Shown in pieces: positions 13,776 to 22,592 of a stretch of DNA of 64,000 nt. The position numbers and the translations under genes were made by a program. Each line of letters opens with the position of its first letter. Position 1 is the stretch's first letter. Source of the DNA: Gammaproteobacteria bacterium (GTDB lineage: Bacteria > Pseudomonadota > Gammaproteobacteria > Pseudomonadales > Pseudomonadaceae); contig JAMCWB010000067.1 in NCBI GenBank assembly GCA_023475025.1, forward strand, positions 1-64,000, written 5' to 3'. The notes under the pieces are model-generated. The model saw only the letters and a list, made by a program, of their open reading frames with translations, was not told the DNA's origin and searched no databases.

Positions 13776-14378
13776 TCAGTCGTCTGCCAGTAACTGCTCC
13801 AGACGCTCACGCTTGTGTGCGTAATCGGCATCCACGTGCTGCTTTTCCTCTTGCTTGTTGAGGATCAGGCGTTGCAGGCGCAGGGATTCGTTATCCACTT
13901 CCACCAGCTCGCTGAGAATGCGCGCATCCACTTCGCGACCGGCGCGCTCGGCTGCCGCGGCCCGACGCTCCAGCGCTTCACGCTGGGCCTGCAAGTCGAG
14001 GATATTGGCTTCCGAGCTGTCGATCAGGGTATCAATCTGCTCGATCTGGCGTGCATGTGCCCGATCCAGATCGGCAACACTGCTGTACAGACGCAGCAGG
14101 TTGGCATCTGCTGCGGCCTGCTCGGCCTGCTCGGCCTCGGCCCGACGTTTGGCCTGGCGCTCTTCGGGGGTCAGGGCTGCAGGCACGGTGCGCCGCACGC
14201 GGCCCTGACGGTCGAGCACCTCATAGCCACGCGCCACCGCTTCCGGCGGCACCCGGCGATCCAGCACAGTGACGCCCTGGTCATTGGTATAACGGTACAA
14301 CACGCCTGAATCAGCGTTAGCTGAACCCGCCACCCCTAGCAGCACGAACAACGCAGAAACTTGCCACAGCTTACGCAT
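13776..14378 (-). CDS. Exported DUF4124 coiled-coil protein
   Basis: A 200-aa protein. Residues 1-22 are a signal peptide (MRKLWQVSALFVLLGVAGSANA), followed by DUF4124 (VLYRYTNDQGVTVLDRRVP, about 27-45). From about 70 to 195 it is highly charged and heptad-like, rich in Arg, Glu, Ala and Gln, so a long coiled coil is expected. Function unknown; probably periplasmic. It lies 62 bases downstream of pyrE on the same strand. Confidence 0.85.
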   Translation of the reverse strand: MRKLWQVSALFVLLGVAGSANADSGVLYRYTNDQGVTVLDRRVPPEAVARGYEVLDRQGRVRRTVPAALTPEERQAKRRAEAEQAEQAAADANLLRLYSSVADLDRAHARQIEQIDTLIDSSEANILDLQAQREALERRAAAAERAGREVDARILSELVEVDNESLRLQRLILNKQEEKQHVDADYAHKRERLEQLLADD

Positions 14379-14440
14379 AAGGACACCCCTGTCCTGGAGC
14401 CGATGACTCCAAAAAAATGCCAGGCCGTGTGTACCTGACG

Positions 14441-15091
14441 TTAACCCTGAATGCCGTACTCAGCCCGGTAGGCAGCCACCGCCGGCAAGTGAGCCTGCAA
14501 TTCGGCATCTTCCTGCAAGAAGGTCATGACCTGATCCAGGTTGACGATGCTGATCACCGGAATATCGAAATCACGCTCAACTTCCTGGATAGCCGACAAC
14601 TCGCCCCGGCCCCGCTCCTGCCGATCCAATGCCACCATCACAGCTGCCGGTGCGGCGCCAGCGGCCTGGATAATCTGCATTACTTCGCGGACCGCGGTGC
14701 CGGCAGTAATCACGTCATCGACAATGAGTACCCGGCCCTTGAGCTCAGCACCCACCAGACTGCCACCCTCACCATGATCCTTGGCTTCCTTACGATTGAA
14801 GCAGTATGGCAGATCACGGTCAAAGCTGTCGGCCAGCGCCACGGCAGTGACTGCCGCCAACGGGATGCCCTTGTAAGCAGGCCCGAAGATGACATCTACA
14901 TCTTCAATGCCGCTGTGTATCAGCGCCTGCGCATAGAATCGCCCCAAACGGGACAAAGTGCCACCACTATTAAACAGGCCGGCATTAAAAAAATACGGAC
15001 TCTTGCGTCCGGATTTCAGGGTAAAGTCACCAAAGCGCAATACCCCATGATCCAGGGCAAAGCGGATAAATTCGCGCTGATACTCGTGCAT
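14441..15091 (-). CDS. pyrE: Orotate phosphoribosyltransferase
   Basis: A 216-aa enzyme of de novo pyrimidine synthesis, joining orotate to PRPP to make OMP. It starts [30 protein letters not shown] immediately precedes this ATG. The PRPP-binding loop [13 protein letters not shown] and the [10 protein letters not shown] loop are intact. It is divergent from crc, with a 71-base gap for both promoters, as in other pseudomonads. Confidence 0.97.
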   Translation of the reverse strand: MHEYQREFIRFALDHGVLRFGDFTLKSGRKSPYFFNAGLFNSGGTLSRLGRFYAQALIHSGIEDVDVIFGPAYKGIPLAAVTAVALADSFDRDLPYCFNRKEAKDHGEGGSLVGAELKGRVLIVDDVITAGTAVREVMQIIQAAGAAPAAVMVALDRQERGRGELSAIQEVERDFDIPVISIVNLDQVMTFLQEDAELQAHLPAVAAYRAEYGIQG

Positions 15092-15162
15092 CCTCACCTT
15101 CTTGTTAACAAAATTGTGGCTACCTCGGTTATCATACACCCTCGGTTTTCAGGGGGCCACGC

Positions 15163-15942
15163 ATGCGAATTATCAGTCTTAACGTCAATGGAGTAGAGCG
15201 CGCTGCCCAGCACGGTCTGTTTGACTGGTTGCGCGCGCAGGATGCCGATGTCATTTGCCTGCAGGATATTCGCGTCACCGCACCCGAACTGGAACAGGAT
15301 CCCTACTGGATCGACGGCTACTGGCAGTACTGCTTCGAGGCCGAAGTGCCGAGCCAGGGTGGCGTCGCCATCTATACTCGCACCGCGCCCAAGGCCATCA
15401 TCATGGGCCTGGGTTTCGAACTGGCGGACCGCTACGGTCGCTTCATCCAGGCCGATTTCGACAAGGTCAGCATTGGTTCACTGCTACTGCCCAGCGGCCG
15501 TGACGGCGATGCTGACCTGAACCAGAAATTCAAGTTCATGAATGACTTCACCGGCTACCTGAACAAGCAGCGCCGCAAGCGTCGTGAATTTATCTACTGC
15601 GGCTCGCTCTATACGGCGCACCTCAAGCTGGATGTGAAGAACTGGCGTGATTGCCAGCACGAACCGGGTTTCATGGCCCCGGAACGCGCCTGGATGGATG
15701 AGATTTTCGGCAACCTGGGCTACGTCGATGCCCTGCGTGAAATCACCCGAGAGTCAGACCAGTACACCTGGTGGCCGGACAGCGAACAGGCGGAAAGCCT
15801 GAACCTTGGCCTGCGCTTCGACTACCAGTTCCTCACCCCGGGCCTGCGCCGCTTCGTCAAGGACGCCCACATACCGCGCAATGCACGCTTTTCACAGCAC
15901 GCACCGGTGATTGTCGATTACGACTGGACGTTGACCATATAA
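15163..15942 (+). CDS. crc: Catabolite repression control protein Crc
   Basis: A 259-aa protein of the endonuclease/exonuclease/phosphatase fold, exactly the length of P. aeruginosa Crc. It begins MRIISLNVNGVERAAQHG. Crc has no demonstrated nuclease activity; it acts with Hfq to block translation of catabolic mRNAs carrying A-rich motifs. This context (pyrE-crc-rph) is the standard one. The regulatory RNA genes crcZ/crcY that titrate Hfq-Crc are not in this window. Confidence 0.96.
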   Translation: MRIISLNVNGVERAAQHGLFDWLRAQDADVICLQDIRVTAPELEQDPYWIDGYWQYCFEAEVPSQGGVAIYTRTAPKAIIMGLGFELADRYGRFIQADFDKVSIGSLLLPSGRDGDADLNQKFKFMNDFTGYLNKQRRKRREFIYCGSLYTAHLKLDVKNWRDCQHEPGFMAPERAWMDEIFGNLGYVDALREITRESDQYTWWPDSEQAESLNLGLRFDYQFLTPGLRRFVKDAHIPRNARFSQHAPVIVDYDWTLTI

Positions 15943-15947
15943 AAGTG

Positions 15948-15982
15948 GCTGAAAGCTGAAAGCTGAAAGCTGAAAGCTGAAC
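15948..15982. repeat. Tandem heptamer repeat GCTGAAA x5
   Basis: Five head-to-tail units of GCTGAA(A/C) begin 6 bases after the crc stop codon. About 70 bases later (16051-16067) inverted relatives (CTCCAGCTTCTAGCT) appear just before the end of the convergent DUF4870 gene. A homologous arrangement lies at 53127-53280. Confidence 0.85.
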
Positions 15983-16072
15983 AAGGTGACGTACGGCGAG
16001 CGAGGGATACAGGGTTATTGTGTGCCAGCCCGACAACGCCCATCCCCCGCGCCCGCTCCAGCTTCTAGCTCA

Positions 16073-16450
16073 CTACTTTATTATTCGCCAGATAAACGGA
16101 TAGCGGTATGCCTGGCCCTCATTGGCCTTGATTGCGGCAATCACCATCAGCACCAGGGCGCCAATGATCACCACCCAGATCAGCAGCAGGCCGATCAATA
16201 CCACCATCAGCAAGACACAGATCAGACCGGCAATGGCCACGGTAATCTGGAAGTTCAGGGCTTCCTTGCCCTGATCATCGATAAAGGGATCGGCATCTTT
16301 CTTCAGTTGCCAGACCAGCAAAGGGCCGATCAGGCTGCCAAAGGGAATCAGGAAACCAACCAGGCCTGACAAATGCGCAATCAGCGCCCATTTGCGCGCT
16401 TCGGCATCAGGACCAGTGGGTGGAACGGGCTGCGGGCTTTCCTCGGTCAT
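16073..16450 (-). CDS. DUF4870 small membrane protein
   Basis: A 125-aa protein. After a proline-rich N-terminus (MTEESPQPVPPTGPDAEARKW) it has three hydrophobic segments at about 22-45, 65-90 and 93-112, with the DUF4870 signatures HLSGLVGFLIPFGSLIGPLLVWQ and DDQGKEALNFQIT. AAGGAGTG lies 6-12 bases before the ATG. The fold is Tic20/YjjP-like, but no function is established. P. aeruginosa has an unannotated gene in the same slot between crc and rph. Confidence 0.88.
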   Translation of the reverse strand: MTEESPQPVPPTGPDAEARKWALIAHLSGLVGFLIPFGSLIGPLLVWQLKKDADPFIDDQGKEALNFQITVAIAGLICVLLMVVLIGLLLIWVVIIGALVLMVIAAIKANEGQAYRYPFIWRIIK

Positions 16451-16555
16451 AGGACACTCCTTGTATTGCCATTATCGGCGATTATGCGTCTCAGTCACTG
16501 CATGCAACATAGCCCGAAGCTCGGGCTGACGCAATTGTCCTGCCCGCAGCGCCGC

Positions 16556-17275
16556 TTAGTCAGCCAGCGCTGCCTGTTGCGCCACAAACAACTGCTCGAT
16601 GCCCTGACGGGCCAGCTCGAGCATGGCGTTGAGTTCTTCGGCATGGAAAGGCGCAGCTTCAGCCGTGCCCTGCACTTCGATAAAGCCGCCCTTGTCGGTC
16701 ATCACCACATTCAGATCGGTGTCTGCTGCCGAGTCTTCCGGGTAATCCAGATCCATTACCGGCACACCCTGATAGATACCTACTGATAGGGCCGCAATCA
16801 TCTGCACCGGGGGAATCTGCTTGATCGCACCGCGCTGCTTCATGCTGCGCAGGGCATCCACCAGGGCAACACAGGCACCCGTAATCGAGGCGGTACGCGT
16901 GCCACCGTCCGCCTGAATCACGTCACAGTCAAAATAAATGGTGTTTTCACCCAGTGTCTTCAGATCCACCGCCGCACGCAGTGAGCGGCCGATCAGGCGT
17001 TGGATTTCCAGCGTACGCCCACCCTGCTTACCCTTGTTGGCTTCACGTGCCATGCGCGAACCGGTCGAGCGCGGCAACATACCGTACTCAGCGGTTATCC
17101 AGCCCTGGCCAGAGCCGCGCAGAAAGCGTGGCACCCCGGACTCGACGCTGGCGGTGCAGATCACCTTGGTGTCGCCGAACTCAACCAGCACTGACCCTTC
17201 GGCGTGCTTGGTGTAATGTCGGGTAAGGGTTACCGGACGCATTTGATCGGCCTGACGGCCACTGGGACGTTGCAT
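16556..17275 (-). CDS. rph: Ribonuclease PH
   Basis: A 239-aa phosphorolytic exoribonuclease that trims tRNA 3' ends. It starts [19 protein letters not shown] at the ATG 17273-17275, preceded by AAAGGA; the longer open frame upstream is unsupported. Conserved RPH stretches include [36 protein letters not shown] and [17 protein letters not shown]. Unlike the E. coli K-12 pseudogene, it is full length. Divergent from yicC. Confidence 0.97.
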   Translation of the reverse strand: MQRPSGRQADQMRPVTLTRHYTKHAEGSVLVEFGDTKVICTASVESGVPRFLRGSGQGWITAEYGMLPRSTGSRMAREANKGKQGGRTLEIQRLIGRSLRAAVDLKTLGENTIYFDCDVIQADGGTRTASITGACVALVDALRSMKQRGAIKQIPPVQMIAALSVGIYQGVPVMDLDYPEDSAADTDLNVVMTDKGGFIEVQGTAEAAPFHAEELNAMLELARQGIEQLFVAQQAALAD

Positions 17276-17427
17276 AACATTCCTTTCTGCTGAATAACGG
17301 AGGTAATGCCACACAGTATACGGATGTGCCTGCAACCTGGACACCGCCGCCAACATCAAAGGTCATTCAGCCAGGCCATGGGGTACAATAGCTGGCAAAT
17401 AGCCCAATTGGTTGCCGGAGTTGCCCC

Positions 17428-18294
17428 ATGGTGTACAGCATGACCGCCTTTGCTCGCAGCGAGCAAACCACTGATCAGGGTACCCTGGTCTGGGAAATCC
17501 GCTCGGTCAATCACCGCTACCTGGAAGCCAGCCTGCGCCTGCCGGAAGCCTTCCGCGAACTGGAAGGGCCGCTGCGCGAACGGGCTCGCAAGCACCTGGG
17601 CCGGGGCAAGGTCGAGTGCACCCTGCGCTTTCATCCCGCCGTTGAGCAAGCAGACCGCATCAGCCTGAACCAGCCGCTGCTGGACGAGCTGATCAGCGCC
17701 AGCCAGCAGATCAGCCAGCAACTGGATAATCCGGCCGCCATCAACCCCCTGGAGTTACTCGCCTGGCCTGGCGTTCTGGGCAGCAGTGACAATGACCAGG
17801 CCGGCCTCCTGAACGATGCCAGCCAACTCTTTGCCCAGGCGCTGACGGAACTTAAAGACCAGCGCGCTCGCGAAGGCAGCGAGCTGGCCAAACTGCTGGA
17901 AGAGCGCCTTGCTGCCATCAGCCAATGTGTTGCCACCTTGCGCGAGCTGATGCCCGAACTGCTCAGCGCCCATCGGCAAAAGCTGATCAATCGCTTCAAC
18001 GAGGCCAAACTGGAACTGGATAACACCCGCATCGAACAGGAACTGGTGTTGCTGGCGCAGAAGATCGATGTGGCCGAAGAGCTCGACCGCCTGGATACCC
18101 ACGTCAGCGAAACCCGCCACGTACTGAGCGGTAAGCAGGCCATGGGCCGCCGGCTGGACTTTCTCATGCAGGAATTCAACCGTGAGGCCAACACCCTGGG
18201 GTCCAAGGCCATCGATAGCCGCAGCACCCAGGCCTCGGTGGATCTCAAGGTGTATATCGAGCAGATGCGTGAGCAGGTGCAGAATATCGAGTGA
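17428..18294 (+). CDS. yicC: YicC/YloC family endoribonuclease; integration target of the island
   Basis: A 288-aa protein starting MVYSMTAFARSEQ; CCGGAG lies 8-13 bases upstream. The N-terminal YicC domain (about 1-155) contains NHRYLEASLRLPEAFRELE, and the C-terminal DUF1732 region (about 205-288) ends VDLKVYIEQMREQVQNIE. Members have endoribonuclease activity. The last 17 coding bases before the terminal GTGA are repeated at the far end of the genomic island, so the final codon and stop (GAG TGA) are now supplied by island DNA; the original end (GAA TAA) survives at 47758-47763. The protein sequence is unchanged by the insertion. Confidence 0.95.
   Translation: MVYSMTAFARSEQTTDQGTLVWEIRSVNHRYLEASLRLPEAFRELEGPLRERARKHLGRGKVECTLRFHPAVEQADRISLNQPLLDELISASQQISQQLDNPAAINPLELLAWPGVLGSSDNDQAGLLNDASQLFAQALTELKDQRAREGSELAKLLEERLAAISQCVATLRELMPELLSAHRQKLINRFNEAKLELDNTRIEQELVLLAQKIDVAEELDRLDTHVSETRHVLSGKQAMGRRLDFLMQEFNREANTLGSKAIDSRSTQASVDLKVYIEQMREQVQNIE
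18274..18290. other. attL: left attachment site of the genomic island
   Basis: CAGGTGCAGAATATCGA at the 3' end of yicC is repeated perfectly at 47744-47760. The integrase gene begins 178 bases inside. The 3' end of yicC is a known target of mobilisable genomic islands in other gammaproteobacteria. Confidence 0.92.
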
Positions 18295-18376
18295 CATCTA
18301 CAGCCATCCACAGCTTTCCTACAACCCACGAAATACAAAGCCTATAGAGAAAACATTGTCCACCCAGATCCACACC

Positions 18377-18454
18377 TACCCACCACAATCCACCAAATAA
18401 TGGTGGGTATATCGGTGGGCATGCTAGCATTCACCATGAATAGAGTGGTGGGTA
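18377..18454. promoter_or_regulatory. Candidate integrase arm-binding repeats near attL
   Basis: TACCCACCA (18377-18385) faces TGGTGGGTA (18401-18409), forming a 9-bp inverted pair. A third TGGTGGGTA lies at 18446-18454 and a partial GGTGGGC at 18413-18419. The same motif recurs at 47652-47672 near attR. The copy at 18446 is 15 bases before the integrase start, so binding there could also repress int. Confidence 0.6.
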
Positions 18455-18468
18455 AATAGGGGTGAGAA

Positions 18469-19677
18469 ATGGGCAACCTGACTAGCAAAGCTGTGCAGGC
18501 AAAAATCAAGGGGGCACCGGGCCGCTTTTCAGACGGCGGGGGGCTTTATCTGGTAGTACCCAAAGCCGGCCGAGCTTATTGGATGCTGCGCTTCACATCC
18601 GATAAAAAGCGTAAAGAAATGACGCTCGGCAGGGTTGAGGACCTGTCTCTTGCAGACGCAAGAACAGAAGCAACACTGAAAATGCAGCAACACCGTCAGG
18701 GTCTTGACCCCCTCATCGCCAAGCAGCGATCCCTGCACGAATCAATTCGCAGCGTCGACGACCTTTTTGCAGACTGGCATGAGGGCAACATCAAGCGCCT
18801 GAAACACCATCAGATACCCTTTCGGGTTTACTCAAAGGACATCGCACCGGTTATAGGCCAGATGCGACCAGAAGCCGTCACCGGACGCGACATACAAAGG
18901 ATTTTACGTAACATCATCGAAAGCAATCGACCAACCATTGCCAACGACGCCTTGCTGTATTGCAAGCAGCTGTTTAATCACGGCATAAAACTGGATGTGG
19001 TCGCCGGCAATCCGGCCAGCGCTTTTACAGCGAGTGATGCGGGCGGCATAGAAAAAAGCAGAGACAGAGTCCTGACGCTAAAAGAAGTCACCTTTGCCTT
19101 TAAAAAATTCCGAGAAGAAACAGATAGCTTTACACGTGACAACTATCTTGCCTGTGCGCTGTTGCTGTCATTAGGCGTTAGGAAAAGCGAGCTGACTGAA
19201 GCAACCTGGAACGAGTTCGACCTTGATGGCCAGACCTGGTATCTACCCAGCGAACGAAGCAAATCCGGGGCAGCTATCGATATCCCATTGCCCGACTTGT
19301 CTATCGAGTGGCTAAAAGAGCTGAAGGTACGCTCGTTTGGCTCCGCTTACGTGCTCCCAAACAGAAGGACAAGCAAAGTGCCTCATATGGGCAAAGACAC
19401 CCTGAATAGAGCAATATCAAAACTGTTTGGTAGAGAGCCCGGCAGAGCGGCGCAGCCCCCGAACAAAATGGGCGATCTCGAACATTTTACAGTTCATGAC
19501 CTGCGTCGCACCTGCAGAAGCCTGCTGGCATCAATCGGCGTGCCTGGCCATATAGCTGAGCGCTGCCTGAATCACAAGTTGAAAGGCGTAGAAGGCATAT
19601 ACAACCGCCACGACTATTTTGATGAGAGAAGGGATGCGCTGGACAGGCTTGCCCAGCACCTTGCTCCGCTCATATAA
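18469..19677 (+). CDS. P4-type tyrosine recombinase (integrase)
   Basis: A 402-aa integrase with the N-terminal DUF4102 arm-binding domain (GRFSDGGGLYLVVPKAGRAYWMLRF, about 18-42), a SAM-like core-binding domain (about 95-175) and a C-terminal catalytic domain. Catalytic residues visible are the first Arg in SLGVRKSELTEATW, HDLRR (His-x-x-Arg, about 343-347), the second His in LNHKLKGVEG and the Tyr in GIYNRHDY. GGGGTGAG lies 6-13 bases before the ATG. It should catalyse insertion and excision at the 17-bp yicC repeat. Confidence 0.95.
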   Translation: MGNLTSKAVQAKIKGAPGRFSDGGGLYLVVPKAGRAYWMLRFTSDKKRKEMTLGRVEDLSLADARTEATLKMQQHRQGLDPLIAKQRSLHESIRSVDDLFADWHEGNIKRLKHHQIPFRVYSKDIAPVIGQMRPEAVTGRDIQRILRNIIESNRPTIANDALLYCKQLFNHGIKLDVVAGNPASAFTASDAGGIEKSRDRVLTLKEVTFAFKKFREETDSFTRDNYLACALLLSLGVRKSELTEATWNEFDLDGQTWYLPSERSKSGAAIDIPLPDLSIEWLKELKVRSFGSAYVLPNRRTSKVPHMGKDTLNRAISKLFGREPGRAAQPPNKMGDLEHFTVHDLRRTCRSLLASIGVPGHIAERCLNHKLKGVEGIYNRHDYFDERRDALDRLAQHLAPLI

Positions 19678-19738
19678 AGCTCCAGCACACCCACTTGCCG
19701 GCCCACTGCACATCGGGTCGGCCCTTGGTTAAACTCGC

Positions 19739-20064
19739 CTAACGCCCTTTCAGGTGCCCTTCTGGCACCATCCGCTGATGCAGTACCGCAAACACTACCA
19801 GATGCTTCTTTTCCAGCCGGTAATACAGCATGTGGCTGCCATACGGAAAACTCAACACCCCCTCCCCCACATTCTCTCGCACCACACCCTGCTGTTAATG
19901 GCCATTGACACCTGCCCCGGAAACTCAGCTAAAAGCTCTATCGTCTCGCGCATACCCTGAAGATACCGCCTAGATTGCTCCGTCCCCCAGGTTTCCACTG
20001 TATAACGGCGGATCGCAGTCAAATCCTTCTGTGCATCCCGGGTTAATCGAAAGCTGAACCCCAT
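19739..20064 (-). pseudogene. ParE/RelE-like toxin, frameshifted
   Basis: The frame from 20064 reads MGFSFRLTRDAQKDLTAIRR and continues through RYLQGMRETIELLAEFPGQ, a typical ParE N-terminal half, then ends early at about 19852. In another frame the sequence resumes as VRENVGEGVLSFPYGSHMLYY...LVVFAVLHQRMVPEGHLKGR, the normal ParE C-terminal half, to a stop at 19739. A single frameshift near 19875 separates them, so the toxin is probably inactive. No intact partner antitoxin is visible upstream; an alternative start at 20133 would add 23 residues unlike the family. Confidence 0.75.
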
Positions 20065-20205
20065 TAGGGAAGCGCTGATTAAACGGCGCCGAAGCGTTTC
20101 CTTAATTGGCAGTGCGGCATGTACCACTATCATCTCGATACTTTATTTGGAATACAACACCGCTGTCGCGGGCATGGCCCGCTCATACAGCATCTAAAAC
20201 GCAAC

Positions 20206-20231
20206 ACGCCCCGCTGCTTAAGGCGAGGCGT
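20206..20231 (-). terminator. Terminator of the alcohol dehydrogenase gene
   Basis: ACGCCTCGC and GCGGGGCGT (read on the minus strand) form a 9-bp stem with one mismatch around an 8-base loop, about 30 bases after the stop codon, followed by GTTGCGTTTT. Confidence 0.6.
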
Positions 20232-20262
20232 GGTTGTCAGCTACGTTTCTAGCTAGCAATAA

Positions 20263-21417
20263 CTACATTGCAGCACGGAAGATTGCCGCCACTTCCTTGT
20301 CATTCAATCGACGTGGATTGGTTAATGCACACACATCTTGCTGCGCATGCTTAACCATTGCATCAATGTCTTTATCCTGCACACCCAATTCAGTCAGATT
20401 ACTTGGGATACCCACATCAACCGACAGACAACGAATCGCCACTACAGCCATTTGTGCAGCCTCACGTACCGGCAAACCGTAGATGTTTTCGCCCAAGGCA
20501 TCAGCAATATCGGCATAACGCTCTTGCGCAGCCATTAAGTTTGCTTCGCAGACATGCGGTAACAACAGTGCGTTACACACGCCATGTGGCAAGTTATACA
20601 TACCACCGAGTTGATGCGACATCGCATGCACATGACCGAGACCGGCATTATTGAACGCCATCCCCGCCAAATACTGCGCATAGGCCATCCGATCACGCGC
20701 TTCGAGATCATCGCCACGCGCCACAGCAACTCGCAAATAACGCGCAATCAAACGAATCGCTTGTAGCGCACAAGCATCAGTGATTGGGTTTGCATCCGTT
20801 GAGACATAAGCCTCCACCGCATGAGTCAGTGCATCCATACCGGTTGCGGCAGTCAACGACGGCGGCATTTTCATCATCAACAACGGATCATTAATCGCCA
20901 AGTCCGGCGTGACGCGCCAATCCACAATCGCCATTTTCACGTGATTGGAGGTATTGGTAATAATAGTGAAACGGGTTAATTCGCTCGCAGTTCCGGCAGT
21001 AGTATTAATCGCAATATAAGGTGGCAAGCTGTTCTTTGACTGATCGACACCTTCATAGTCAGCAATCACGCCGCCATTAGAAACCACTAAACCAACACCT
21101 TTACAACAGTCATGCGCACTACCACCACCCAAGGAGATCAGCATATCGCACTGACCCTTTTGGTAGGCAGCAACGCCTTGCTCAACGTTTTTATCGGTTG
21201 GATTGGGAATAGTCTCATCAAATACTGCATAAGCAATGCTGGCCTGATCAAGCAGATCCGTTACTTGCTTGGTGTAGCCTAGTTGAGTCATACCCTTATC
21301 AGTGATGACCAGCGGCTTCTTACCACCCAGAGACTTCACTCGATCAGCCAACTCAGACAACACATTCGCACCAAACAACGATACAACCGGCATGAAGAGA
21401 CTTGCATTCTTGCTCAT
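20263..21417 (-). CDS. Iron-containing (group III) alcohol dehydrogenase
   Basis: A 384-aa NAD(P)-dependent oxidoreductase. AAAGGGG lies 6-12 bases before the ATG at 21415-21417. The nucleotide-binding GGGSAHDCCKG (about 98-108) and metal-binding Asp/His positions (DPLLMMKMPPSLTAATGMDALTHAVEAY; HAMSHQLGGMYNLPHGVCNALLLPHV) are present. The family includes methanol, 1,3-propanediol and other short-chain alcohol dehydrogenases; it is close in motif pattern to the Mdh/YiaY type, substrate unknown. The AT-richer codon use (many ATT, AAC, GCA, CAA) differs from the backbone and suggests a separate origin. It has its own terminator and appears monocistronic. Confidence 0.92.
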   Translation of the reverse strand: MSKNASLFMPVVSLFGANVLSELADRVKSLGGKKPLVITDKGMTQLGYTKQVTDLLDQASIAYAVFDETIPNPTDKNVEQGVAAYQKGQCDMLISLGGGSAHDCCKGVGLVVSNGGVIADYEGVDQSKNSLPPYIAINTTAGTASELTRFTIITNTSNHVKMAIVDWRVTPDLAINDPLLMMKMPPSLTAATGMDALTHAVEAYVSTDANPITDACALQAIRLIARYLRVAVARGDDLEARDRMAYAQYLAGMAFNNAGLGHVHAMSHQLGGMYNLPHGVCNALLLPHVCEANLMAAQERYADIADALGENIYGLPVREAAQMAVVAIRCLSVDVGIPSNLTELGVQDKDIDAMVKHAQQDVCALTNPRRLNDKEVAAIFRAAM

Positions 21418-21495
21418 ATTCAACCCCTTTTCTGTGTGTCGCAGTCATCAATTAACGACCACGTATTCGCTTAACTTAGATTCAGCATAGCCTAT

Positions 21496-21511
21496 GTGAC
21501 TCACGAGTCAC
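21496..21511. promoter_or_regulatory. Perfect inverted repeat upstream of the alcohol dehydrogenase
   Basis: GTGACTCACGAGTCAC has 6-bp arms and lies about 80 bases before the gene. It resembles the element at 1401-1414 upstream of cas3; both continue with (C/T)TGAC on the distal side. Confidence 0.4.
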
Positions 21512-21539
21512 TTGACCCAACTCAATCGAAAGGCAGCCT

Positions 21540-22053
21540 AGGAGTCTGTCGGACTTGAGCCTATAAAGATGGCCATGTCCGGCGTCGACGCAAAGGCCTG
21601 GTTTCGCCCCAACGATCTGAAATATGAGCTAGGTGCCCCCCTACCAGTATCATGTGGGAGCCAATAGGCAGCTGGAGCGCGCTACTGGTAGCATCACATG
21701 CAGCCTTTTCAGGCCATGCGCAGAATATTCATTCGTTTAACATTCCATGCCAGCGTAGCCAAGGTCCACTCACCGACCACTTTGTCGAATCCGCGCAATG
21801 AGAAGCGGCGGAAGCCCATCACATGCTTGATAATACCGAATACCGGTTCAACTGTCTGTTTGCGTAATGCATACACAGCACGACCGGCCTGTGTTGTCAT
21901 CCGATGGGTCATGCATGTAACCGGATCATCGGTGTCCGGTGGAGGCGTATCCGGTGCGAAGCGCTCGAAAATATCAAGGTGATGGCGCTCGCGCTGGGCC
22001 GCTATCCAAGGGGTAATCTCGCCATCGGCACACGCCTGAACGACGACCTGTGT
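21540..22053 (-). pseudogene. IS1182-family transposase remnant
   Basis: On the minus strand 22053-21709 encodes about 115 residues, VQACADGEITPWIAA through TVEPVFGIIKHVMGFRRFSLRG and WTLATLAWNVKRMNIL, the C-terminal end of IS1182-type transposases with the final catalytic Glu region. The N-terminal three quarters are missing. GGAGTCTGTCGGACTT at 21543-21558 is a plausible terminal inverted repeat, so this is one end of an IS whose other end was lost at about 22050, where it abuts an unrelated truncated gene. Confidence 0.8.
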
Positions 22054-22500
22054 TACTGGGACCGCCAGCACGACTCGTCCCTGCGCACCACCGCCGACAT
22101 AGGCCGCATGCGCTTTGACGGCAACTCAGTGCATGAAAGCGGCGTGCTCTGCGACCTGTACGAGCATTGGGAGCGCATGCCATTGAGCGCAGACGGCAGC
22201 GAATTCGCCATCAGAAGCACCGCGCCCTCAAGCACCGGTACCAGCACCGGCGCAACGCTGCTGTTGGTGCGCGGCGGCTACTTCATGTACCTGCGCGACA
22301 GACCCATCGCCAGCACCACCGTACTTGCCATTCAGCGGCGCATCAGCGAAGGCTGCGCCACCCGCGCCGACCTTGAGCGGTTCGCGGATTTCGAGATGTC
22401 GCTGGGTTGCATTGATAACAACAGCTGGCGGGTACTGCATTCGACGCTGCCGTGGCGGGAGAACAGCGATTTCCATCTGGCATCACCTCCGACAGGGTAA
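22047..22500 (+). pseudogene. 5'-truncated gene of unknown function
   Basis: The frame ending at 22500 reads through YWDRQHDSSLRTTADIG, FDGNSVHESGVLCDLYEHW, LLLVRGGYFMYLRDRPIAS and FADFEMSLGCIDNNSWRVL. It looks like genuine coding sequence and ends in its own stop, but upstream of about 22047 it overlaps the IS1182 remnant on the other strand, so the 5' end appears to have been replaced. I do not recognise the family. Confidence 0.45.
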
Positions 22501-22592
22501 CGAGCGGTCGCGCTACCGTCCTCGGCAAAGCGCTTGCTCCCATAGCAGTGAGGAAATATGATTCGTATACACATCGTATACGGAGCATATCC

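Noticed and set aside
18274-18468. tRNA gene as integration target
   Set aside because: P4-type integrases often use tRNA genes, so I looked for one at both ends; the direct repeat is protein-coding (yicC) and no tRNA is present in the window.
20063-20100. GGGAAGCGCTGATTAA as a possible solo IS5-type inverted repeat
   Set aside because: It resembles the IS5 terminus at 46071 only in its first bases, overlaps the ParE reading frame, and no partner repeat or target duplication was found.
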